Of a stretch of 12,051 nt of DNA, positions 6,452 to 12,051 are shown in pieces (within the stretch, counting starts at the first letter, position 1; the number at the start of each line of letters is the position of its first letter). The notes under the pieces are model-generated. The model was not told the DNA's origin and ran no database searches. It was given only the letters and a program-made list of their open reading frames with translations. The DNA is taken from assembly GCA_902783095.1 (NCBI GenBank), contig CACZPX010000088.1, positions 1 to 12,051 of the forward strand. The letters run 5' to 3'. A program made the position numbers and the translations under genes. This DNA is from an uncultured Lachnospiraceae bacterium. GTDB taxonomy: Bacteria; Bacillota; Clostridia; Lachnospirales; Lachnospiraceae.

Positions 6452-7549
6452 TTACGGGATCTGCTCCGGGTGCAGGTCCTCCACAAAGTCCCTGATCTCC
6501 TCGCGGGAGGGCAGTTCGTACTCCCAGTGATGTGACTCCGGCGTACCGATCACCCCCTCGGGCAGCTCCTCGTCTTTATAGCGGACGCCGTCGATCAGAT
6601 AATACGCCTGTTCGCGCGGGGAAATGCCGATGGTGACCATCGATTCCGGGCGGCCGATCAGCACGAGCGCCGTAGGCGCGCAGTTCTGCCCGTAGGCGTC
6701 CGTAAAGGGTTCCCGGATCTCGGCCACCGTGACCGGGACGCCTTCCTCCGTCGTAAACTGCCACTCCGTAAAACGTTCCGCGTCCCGGATATTGACCCCG
6801 TACGGGTACAGGGACCCGTACACGGCGCGGTTCAGCGAAAAATCGAGCAGTTCTTCCTCGCCGGTATAGAGGCTCGTCTCCAGGTGGAAGGAGCCGTTGT
6901 CAAAGACGTACGCGTAGCAGCCCGCCTCCCAGACCGTATCCGCGCGGTCCGGCAGGATGCTGCCGATCCCGGCCGCGTCGCAGACATCCTGCAGGCTTGC
7001 TCCTTCAAAGTCCTGCTCGTTTTCCACCGGCTTTAACCCATACTTTTCCAGGATCTCGTCCAGTTTTTCCTCCATCTCGGGGAAGCAGCAGAAGTAGGTG
7101 TCGTAGTAGCCGTTGGGCGCCGTGACTTCGTTGGTCAGTTCGTCCCTGTGCGCCTCCACATAGGACCGCCTGTAGGCGTCCCATTCCGCAAAGGCCTCGT
7201 ACTCCGGCGTTCCGGTGTAGCCCCCCAGCGAAAGGATCTCCGATTCCACCATTTTCTGATACGGTTCCCCGTCCGGGTAACGGTAACGCGTCACCTCGTG
7301 ATCGTCTTTTCCGACGGACAGGTCCCTCAGGCCGAACCACCCCAGCGCGTAGGCGGCGGTGCCGAAGCCCAGCAGCAGGACCGCGCAGGCCGCGGCGGCC
7401 GTCAGACGGCGGATGCGGCGTTTTCTCTTTCCGGCAGAGGCCGTCCGCTCCTGCCGGGATGCCTCCAGAATGTTTTCCAGCGCGGCTTGCCGCGTCTGAT
7501 CGTCCAGCCGGAAGCTGTCGTAAGCCTCCCTGATCTTCTCATTTTTCAT
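6452..7549 (-). CDS. Single-pass membrane protein, presumed anti-sigma factor of the adjacent ECF sigma
   Basis: The protein is 365 residues: a short charged cytoplasmic N-terminus (1-48, ending KRKRRIRR at 41-48, a positive-inside signal), one membrane helix at about 49-70, and a large outer domain of about 295 residues. That domain is acidic and aromatic, with few cysteines, and I do not recognise it. The N-terminal part (KIREAYDSFRLDDQTRQAALENILEA) resembles the sigma-binding segment of Clostridial membrane anti-sigma proteins of the DUF4179/DUF4367 kind. This is judged by pattern only. No HxxxCxxC zinc motif is present, so it is not a classical ZAS-type anti-sigma. The gene overlaps the sigma gene by 11 bases, with GGAGGAA (7554-7560) six bases before its ATG; such coupling is normal for sigma/anti-sigma pairs. 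The signal it senses is unknown; the outer domain is the likely sensor. The anti-sigma role is inferred from context. Confidence 0.8.
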   Translation of the reverse strand: MKNEKIREAYDSFRLDDQTRQAALENILEASRQERTASAGKRKRRIRRLTAAAACAVLLLGFGTAAYALGWFGLRDLSVGKDDHEVTRYRYPDGEPYQKMVESEILSLGGYTGTPEYEAFAEWDAYRRSYVEAHRDELTNEVTAPNGYYDTYFCCFPEMEEKLDEILEKYGLKPVENEQDFEGASLQDVCDAAGIGSILPDRADTVWEAGCYAYVFDNGSFHLETSLYTGEEELLDFSLNRAVYGSLYPYGVNIRDAERFTEWQFTTEEGVPVTVAEIREPFTDAYGQNCAPTALVLIGRPESMVTIGISPREQAYYLIDGVRYKDEELPEGVIGTPESHHWEYELPSREEIRDFVEDLHPEQIP

Positions 7550-8018
7550 GTTCTTCCTCCTCCATTTCCAGTTTCAGCATCGTTCTGGCGCGTGCGAGCC
7601 GTGAGCGGACCGCCGACGGCGTGATATTGAGCATTTTGCCGATCTCTTCGGTGCCGTACCCCTCGTAATAGTACAGATACACCGCCTCCTGATACAGCGG
7701 CGGCAGAGCCAGGACCGCCTCTGCAAGCCCGGTATCCTGACGTTCCGGCGCGGCGAGGTCCCACAGTCCGTCGATGTCCTCCGGGATCCGTTCCGGGTGC
7801 CGCAGCGCGTTTTTGCACAGGTTGGACGCCGTGACGATGAGCCAGGCCTTCTCGTGACCGGCGTCCTGAAACCGTACGTCGGACCGCATCAGCCGGATGA
7901 ACGTCTCCTGCAGCATGTCCTGCGCGTCATGGTGATTTTTCATAAAAGAGAAGCACACCCGCCAGACCGTATCGGCCTGCCTTTCGTATATCGCTGTGAT
8001 CTCTTTTTCCGTGCGCAC
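7539..8018 (-). CDS. RNA polymerase ECF-type sigma-70 factor
   Basis: With the GTG start at 8018 the protein is 159 residues, the usual size for group 4 sigma factors. Region 2 covers about 8-75, with YERQADTVWRVCFSF and the -10-recognising DAQDMLQETFIRLMR (31-45). Region 4 covers about 103-152 and contains the helix-turn-helix GYGTEEIGKMLNITPSAVRS, which reads the -35. Regions 1 and 3 are absent, as expected. The acidic tail EMEEEEHEK overlaps the start of the next gene. The frame can be extended six codons to an ATG at 8036, but the near-perfect Shine-Dalgarno at 8023-8033 lies inside that extension and eight bases (from its GGAGG core) before the GTG, so GTG is chosen. The sigma probably directs RNA polymerase to envelope-stress or similar genes when released from the neighbouring membrane protein. 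Its regulon cannot be read here, apart from a possible promoter of its own. Confidence 0.93.
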   Translation of the reverse strand: MRTEKEITAIYERQADTVWRVCFSFMKNHHDAQDMLQETFIRLMRSDVRFQDAGHEKAWLIVTASNLCKNALRHPERIPEDIDGLWDLAAPERQDTGLAEAVLALPPLYQEAVYLYYYEGYGTEEIGKMLNITPSAVRSRLARARTMLKLEMEEEEHEK

Positions 8019-8022
8019 CTGA

Positions 8023-8033
8023 ATCACCTCCTT
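8023..8033 (-). promoter_or_regulatory. Near-perfect Shine-Dalgarno that sets a GTG start for the sigma factor
   Basis: AAGGAGGTGAT on the minus strand matches the 16S anti-Shine-Dalgarno over its whole length and is placed eight bases (from GGAGG) before GTG at 8018. The upstream ATG at 8036 has no site of its own and immediately abuts this one, so annotation tools that prefer ATG will over-extend the protein by six residues. Confidence 0.85.
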
Positions 8034-8046
8034 CATAACAGAAACA

Positions 8047-8073
8047 CCGCCGGGGCGAAAAACGTCCCGACGG
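8047..8073 (-). terminator. Hairpin between the S component and the sigma gene, probable terminator
   Basis: On the minus strand CCGTCGGG (8073-8066) pairs with CCCGGCGG (8054-8047), seven Watson-Crick pairs and one U-G, with an 11-base loop; TGTTTCTGTT follows. The plus-strand RNA would have a C-A mismatch at the same position, so the structure favours minus-strand transcription and would end transcripts coming from the S-component gene. The U-tract is interrupted, so efficiency is uncertain. Confidence 0.5.
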
Positions 8074-8092
8074 CGTCAAAAAAACTTTGTTC
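8069..8092 (-). promoter_or_regulatory. Candidate ECF-sigma promoter of the sigma/anti-sigma operon
   Basis: GAAC (8092-8089), 16 bases and CGTC (8072-8069) match the general layout of ECF promoters (AAC-containing -35, CGT-containing -10). The spacer begins AAAGTTTTTTT, as is common just after an ECF -35. Transcription would start near 8062, leaving about 44 bases before the GTG at 8018. Autoregulation by the sigma is inferred. The -10 lies in the first arm of the hairpin, so transcripts from this promoter would not form it. Confidence 0.45.
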
Positions 8093-8117
8093 GCGTACCG
8101 TCCCGCCCGGCGGCAGA

Positions 8118-8654
8118 CTACAGCAGCGGCTTTTTGCGGCAGACCATGCCGCAGGCCAGGCACAGCAGCCCTCCCACGACGAGCGCCGTAAGCAGCACCG
8201 CCGCGCCGCACAGGGCCCAGAGCACAAAGGTGGAACCGAAATCCAGATGATAGAGGAACAGATCCAGCGCGGGGCATAAGAGCACCCAGCACAGGACGGA
8301 CGCGGCCGCCGTAAAGCCGGCGTAGGTGATCAGGCCGCGCGGCTCAAAGCCGCCGTCCCCGATGGAGAGCATGCGCTGGCAGAAGCCGATCATCGTGCCC
8401 ATGAACATGGTGGCGAGGACTTCGCTCCACCAGAGCTCCCCGCGGAAGATCCCGGCCAGAAGCCCGCCCAGAAAGCCGATGACCATGCCCGGCGCGGGGC
8501 CGAACACCGCGGCAAAGGCCGCGAGGATCCCGAATTCAAACGGGGCGCGCAGGCCGGCAAAGCCCAAAGGCAGGTTCACAAACAGCGCCAGCACCGTAAA
8601 GAGCGCCGTGCCGAGCACCATCCCGATGATATAGATCAAAGTTGTTCGTTTCAT
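8118..8654 (-). CDS. Multi-pass membrane protein, ECF-transporter S-component-like (PF07155/UPF0397 type)
   Basis: The protein is 178 residues, strongly hydrophobic, with about five or six membrane segments: the first at about 5-27, then from 38 onwards two close helices around FGPAPGMVIGFLGG (51-64), an amphipathic RGELWWSEV stretch (71-79), and further helices to the end, closing with a basic CRKKPLL tail. The order GP-x-x-G-x-x-x-GF-x-G followed by a WW pair is the pattern of the ECF-type riboflavin/vitamin transporter substrate-binding family. Such S components bind the vitamin or metabolite and use a shared EcfA-EcfA'-EcfT module; no such module lies in the window, so this would be an orphan S component. 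Substrate unknown. Start: the ATG at 8654 begins MKRTTLIYIIG; GGAAAGG lies twelve bases upstream, which is rather far. The open frame continues to 9605, but that part is antisense to the activase and is not credible. Hairpin 8047-8073 follows the gene. Confidence 0.8.
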   Translation of the reverse strand: MKRTTLIYIIGMVLGTALFTVLALFVNLPLGFAGLRAPFEFGILAAFAAVFGPAPGMVIGFLGGLLAGIFRGELWWSEVLATMFMGTMIGFCQRMLSIGDGGFEPRGLITYAGFTAAASVLCWVLLCPALDLFLYHLDFGSTFVLWALCGAAVLLTALVVGGLLCLACGMVCRKKPLL

Positions 8655-8668
8655 CTCACGTTTTGGCC

Positions 8669-8697
8669 TTTCCAAATAATCCGGTTTATTATATACT
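8669..8697 (+). promoter_or_regulatory. Candidate sigma-A promoter for the activase
   Basis: TTTCCA (8669-8674), a 17-base spacer and TATACT (8692-8697) fit a sigma-A promoter, four and five of six matches. Transcription would start near 8704, leaving a leader of about 115 bases before the ATG at 8820. That leader contains ATCAT-AA-ATGAT (8757-8768), a perfect 12-base inverted repeat that could be an operator or be chance. No known riboswitch motif was recognised in the leader. Confidence 0.5.
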
Positions 8698-8716
8698 ATT
8701 GTGTCCGGGGTCAGTT
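8688..8716 (-). promoter_or_regulatory. Candidate sigma-A promoter for the S component, overlapping the divergent one
   Basis: On the minus strand TATAAT (8693-8688) is a perfect -10, but the -35 is poor (AACTGA at 17 bases, or CTGACC at 15). It shares positions 8692-8693 with the plus-strand -10, so RNA polymerase could not occupy both at once. An AT-rich inverted repeat AATAA...TTATT (8675-8690) lies between the two. The 165-base gap 8655-8819 contains no credible gene. Confidence 0.45.
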
Positions 8717-8819
8717 GTATGCCATAACGAACGCTTTGGCACCCGGCCCGGATACCATCATAAATGATTTCGCCGTTCCGCGCAATGAAAACGCGCGGGC
8801 GCGCGGGGAGGACCGACCC

Positions 8820-11800
8820 ATGAACCACTACCGTGCCGGGATCGACATCGGCTCCACCACTGTCAAGCTGGTGCTTCTCGATGAGACCGGGAAAAAACTG
8901 TACGGCAATTACATGCGCCATCAGGCACATACCCAGGAGACGCTTGCGGACCTGCTGCGCGAAGTGCGCACGCAGTTCGGTCCCTGCACCCTGTCCGTCT
9001 GCATCACCGGTTCCGGTTCCATCAACCTTTCCCGCGCCTTGAACATCCCCTTTGTGCAGGAGGTGGTCGCGGTGGCCGGTGCCCTGCAGAAGGACTATCC
9101 CCAGACGGACGTGGCCATCGAACTGGGCGGCGAAGACGCCAAGATCATCTATTTTGACAACGGCATAGAGGAGCGCATGAACGGCGTGTGCGCCGGCGGC
9201 ACGGGCTCCTTCATCGACCAGATGGCCGCCCTGCTGCAGACCGACGCGCAGGGCTTGAACGCCGCCGCCGCCAACTATAAGGAGATCTACACCATCGCCG
9301 CGCGCTGCGGCGTATTCGCCAAGACCGATATCCAGCCCCTCATCAACGAAGGCGCCACCACGGCGGACCTGGCGGCCTCCATCTTCCAGGCGGTGGTGAA
9401 CCAGACCATATCCGGGCTCGCCTGCGGGCGGCCCATCCGCGGCTGCGTCGCCTTTCTGGGCGGCCCGCTGCACTTTCTGCCGGAACTGAAAAAAGCCTTT
9501 ATCCGCACCCTGCGTCTGACGCCGGAGACCACCGTGGACCCGGCGGACTCCCACCTGTTTGCGGCGGCCGGCGCCGCCATGGAGGCGGACAGCGCGCCCG
9601 TGCACGATCTGGACGAACTGATCGCAAGACTTTCGGCGGGCGTTGCCATGGATTTTGAATTAAAGCGGCTGGACCCGCTCTTTGCGGACCAGGCTGCCTA
9701 CGACGCCTTTACCGAGCGGCACGCCCGCGCCGTGGTGAAGCGCGCGGACCTTGCGTCCTATACGGGCGACATGTTCTTGGGGATAGACGCCGGCTCCACC
9801 ACCACCAAGCTCGCGGTGATCGGCGAAGAGGGCGAACTGCTGTATTCCTTCTACTCCAACAACATGGGCAACCCCATCAAGGCCGCCATGACCGCCATGG
9901 CGGAGCTTTCCGCGCAGATCCCGCCCGACGCGCAGATCGTGCGCAGCTGCTCCACCGGCTACGGCGAGGCGCTCCTTAAAGCCGCCTTTAAGCTGGACGA
10001 GGGCGAGGTGGAGACCATCGCCCACATGACCGCGGCCGCCTTCTTTGACCCGGAGGTGGACTGCGTGCTGGATATCGGCGGCCAGGACATGAAGTGCATC
10101 AAGCTGAAGAACCACTCCGTGGATTCCGTGATGTTAAACGAGGCCTGCTCCTCCGGCTGCGGCTCCTTTATAGAAAATTTCGCTGCCTCCTTAGGCTACG
10201 ACGCGGCGGGCTTTGCCAAAGAGGCGCTGTTTGCGAAGCATCCCATAGACCTGGGCACCCGCTGCACCGTGTTCATGAACTCCAACGTAAAGCAGGCGCA
10301 GAAGGAAGGCGCCGCGGTGGCGGACATCTCCGCCGGCCTGGCCTATTCCGTGATCAAAAACGCCCTGTTCAAGGTCATCAAGCTGACCGACGCCAAAGAA
10401 CTCGGCAGCCACATCGTGGTGCAGGGCGGCACCTTCTACAACAAGGCCGTACTGCGCGCCTTTGAGACCATCATCGGGGCCGACGCCGTGTGCCCGGACA
10501 TCTCCGGCATCATGGGGGCCTTCGGCGCGGCGCTTTTGGCCCGCGCGCGCTACCGCGGCCAGAAGACCGCGATGCGCAGCTTTGACGAGATCGCGGCCCT
10601 CACCTATACCACGCGCACCACGCACTGCAGGGGCTGCGAGAACAACTGCATGCTCACCGTGAACACCTTCTCCGGCGGCGGCCGCTACGTAACCGGCAAC
10701 CGCTGCGAAAAGATGGTGAAAAACGAGGATTCGGCGGAGCCGGGACCCAACCTGGTGGAATACAAGCGAAACCGCATCTTCGCCTACGAGCCGCTGCCCG
10801 AAGCGGGGGCGCCGCGCGGCGTGATCGGCCTGCCCCGCGTGCTGAACATGTACGAAAACTACCCGTTCTGGGCCACCTTCTTTAAGGAGCTGGGCTTTGC
10901 CACGGTGCTCTCCCCGCTGTCCAAGCGCGCCATCTACGAGCTGGGCATGGAGTCCATTCCGTCCGAATCGGAGTGCTACCCGGCCAAGCTCTCGCACGGG
11001 CACGTGCAGTGGCTCATCGACCAGGGCATCCGGACCATCTTCCACCCCTGCGTCTTTTACGAATACCAGGAGACCGGCGGCGCGCAGAACCACTTCAACT
11101 GCCCCATCGTCATCTCCTATCCGGAAAACTTAAAGAACAACGTGGAGGCCATCACGGACGGCGCGGTGCGCTATATCCGCCCGTTCATCGCCATGACCAG
11201 CGAAAAGACCGCCGCGGACCGTCTGGTGAAGCTCTGCAAAGAGGAGTGGGGCATTTCCGCCAAAGAGGTGCGCGCCGCCGTCAAAAAGGCCTGGGCCGAA
11301 CAGCGCAGAGCCAAGGACGACATCCGCGCGGAGGGCAGACGCGTGCTGAAGTGGATCGAGGACAACCACAGGCGCGGCATCGTGCTGGCCGGCCGTCCCT
11401 ACCACATCGATCCGGAGATCAACCACGGCATCCCGGAGCTCATCGCAAGCTACGGCCTGGCCGTGCTCACCGAAGACTCCATCCCGCTGGACTTTGACCC
11501 CTCCCGCCCCGTTCGCGTGGTGGACCAGTGGGTCTTCCATTCCCGCCTGTACACCGCCGCGGAGTTTGTGAGCCGCCGCGACGACCTGGAGCTTTTGCAG
11601 CTCTTCTCCTTCGGCTGCGGCCTGGACGCCGTGACCACGGACCAGGTGAGCGAGATTTTGGAGAACGCCAACAAGCTCTACTCCGTGATCAAGATCGACG
11701 AGGTGAACAACCTGGGCGCCGCCAAGATCCGCGTGCGCAGCCTGCTGGCCGCCATGCGCCTGCGCGAGGAGCGCGGCATCTGCGCCGACGCACCGGCCGA

Positions 11801-12051
11801 TCCGGCCTTCCACCGCGTGGAATTCACCAAGGCCATGTTCGACGCGGGCTATACCATTCTGGCGCCGCAGATGAGCCCCATCCACTTTGATCTGCTGGAG
11901 GCCGCCTTCAACAAGTACGGCTACCACGTGGAGATCCTAAAGGACGCCACCCGCAACGCCGTGGACATCGGCTTAAAATACGTGAACAACGACGCCTGCT
12001 ACCCGTCCATCCTGACCATCGGCCAGCTGATGGAGGCCGTCCTGTCCGGCA
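8820..12051 (+). CDS. Giant 2-hydroxyacyl-CoA dehydratase activase-related protein, two ATPase modules (3' end outside window)
   Basis: 1077 codons are present without a stop; family members are usually about 1400-1500 residues. Module 1 (1 to about 290) is a BadF/BadG/HgdC-type ASKHA ATPase, with GIDIGSTTVK at 7-16, CAGGTGSF from C124, and ARCGVFAKTD with C163. Module 2 (about 315-590) repeats it: GIDAGSTTTK at 321-330, DIGGQDMK, CSSGCGSF from C443, and TRCTVF with C482. In HgdC the two equivalent cysteines bind the [4Fe-4S] cluster held between the monomers. Next come C603-x2-C606-x3-C610 and C629, then a DUF2229-like region from about 660 (SESECYPAKLSHGH with C719, HPC at 744), AGRPYHIDPEINHG near 857, FGCG at 933, and a dehydratase-subunit-like part reaching CYPS at 1060. 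Role by family: ATP-driven low-potential electron transfer to a radical 2-hydroxyacyl-CoA dehydratase or similar enzyme, in the cytoplasm. Its partner is not in the window. The start has GGGGAGGA (8805-8812), seven bases upstream. Confidence 0.93.
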   Translation, partial: MNHYRAGIDIGSTTVKLVLLDETGKKLYGNYMRHQAHTQETLADLLREVRTQFGPCTLSVCITGSGSINLSRALNIPFVQEVVAVAGALQKDYPQTDVAIELGGEDAKIIYFDNGIEERMNGVCAGGTGSFIDQMAALLQTDAQGLNAAAANYKEIYTIAARCGVFAKTDIQPLINEGATTADLAASIFQAVVNQTISGLACGRPIRGCVAFLGGPLHFLPELKKAFIRTLRLTPETTVDPADSHLFAAAGAAMEADSAPVHDLDELIARLSAGVAMDFELKRLDPLFADQAAYDAFTERHARAVVKRADLASYTGDMFLGIDAGSTTTKLAVIGEEGELLYSFYSNNMGNPIKAAMTAMAELSAQIPPDAQIVRSCSTGYGEALLKAAFKLDEGEVETIAHMTAAAFFDPEVDCVLDIGGQDMKCIKLKNHSVDSVMLNEACSSGCGSFIENFAASLGYDAAGFAKEALFAKHPIDLGTRCTVFMNSNVKQAQKEGAAVADISAGLAYSVIKNALFKVIKLTDAKELGSHIVVQGGTFYNKAVLRAFETIIGADAVCPDISGIMGAFGAALLARARYRGQKTAMRSFDEIAALTYTTRTTHCRGCENNCMLTVNTFSGGGRYVTGNRCEKMVKNEDSAEPGPNLVEYKRNRIFAYEPLPEAGAPRGVIGLPRVLNMYENYPFWATFFKELGFATVLSPLSKRAIYELGMESIPSESECYPAKLSHGHVQWLIDQGIRTIFHPCVFYEYQETGGAQNHFNCPIVISYPENLKNNVEAITDGAVRYIRPFIAMTSEKTAADRLVKLCKEEWGISAKEVRAAVKKAWAEQRRAKDDIRAEGRRVLKWIEDNHRRGIVLAGRPYHIDPEINHGIPELIASYGLAVLTEDSIPLDFDPSRPVRVVDQWVFHSRLYTAAEFVSRRDDLELLQLFSFGCGLDAVTTDQVSEILENANKLYSVIKIDEVNNLGAAKIRVRSLLAAMRLREERGICADAPADPAFHRVEFTKAMFDAGYTILAPQMSPIHFDLLEAAFNKYGYHVEILKDATRNAVDIGLKYVNNDACYPSILTIGQLMEAVLSG

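Noticed and set aside
8785..8823. 12-codon upstream frame (ATG at 8785) whose TGA overlaps the activase ATG
   Set aside because: The ATGA overlap is suggestive of coupling, but there is no ribosome binding site for the short frame, and its codons simply run through the activase Shine-Dalgarno.
8655..9605. N-terminal extension of the S-component frame to 495 residues
   Set aside because: The extra 317 codons cross the divergent promoter region and run antisense through the activase start; only the part from 8654 has membrane-protein character.
9660..11927. Long minus-strand open frames (9660-10115, 10191-11093, 11130-11927)
   Set aside because: All are antisense to the activase, with low-complexity Val/Gly/His/Ala-rich products, no ribosome binding sites recognised and no domain pattern.

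Overview
This 12 kb window is GC-rich (about 60% by eye) and reads as a chromosomal segment of an anaerobic, high-GC Firmicute, probably a gut clostridium. Three things point there: canonical AGGAGGTGA-type ribosome binding sites; a giant oxygen-sensitive 2-hydroxyacyl-CoA dehydratase activase; and short intergenic repeats of the GCTTCGCTCAGGATGAC type. Genus-level placement is not possible by eye.

Layout. Positions 1-8654 are all read from the minus strand; 8820 to the right edge is read from the plus strand. Going 5' to 3' along the minus strand from the divergent centre at about 8700: an ECF-transporter S-component-like membrane protein (8654-8118); a hairpin overlapping a candidate ECF promoter (8092-8047); an ECF sigma factor (8018-7539) translationally coupled to a single-pass membrane protein that is presumably its anti-sigma factor (7549-6452); a hairpin cluster (6414-6348); a good sigma-A promoter (6298-6270); a GtrB/CsbB-like glycosyltransferase (6232-5288); a patch of short repeats (5305-5165); valyl-tRNA synthetase valS (5141-2430); exodeoxyribonuclease III (2428-1676); and the first 545 codons of secA (1637 to the left edge). 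On the plus strand, an activase with two ATPase modules starts at 8820 and is still open after 1077 codons at the right edge.

How the genes fit together. The glycosyltransferase, valS, xth and secA run head to tail and may share the 6270-6298 promoter, although the repeat patch could uncouple valS from the glycosyltransferase. The sigma/anti-sigma pair is a self-contained envelope-sensing unit. A GAAC-N16-CGTC sequence upstream suggests autoregulation. The S component and the activase are divergent and appear to have overlapping -10 elements.

No clearly new multi-gene system is visible. The best leads are: the cysteine architecture of the tandem activase (two Cys pairs with identical 39-residue spacing plus a separate four-Cys cluster); a strong codon-context bias, with 19 of 21 TTA leucine codons followed by a Lys or Asn codon; the repeat that supplies the glycosyltransferase stop codon and creates a false N-terminal extension on valS; and the zinc-motif-free anti-sigma partner with a large unassigned outer domain. 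No tRNA, rRNA, CRISPR array, insertion sequence or phage gene was seen.
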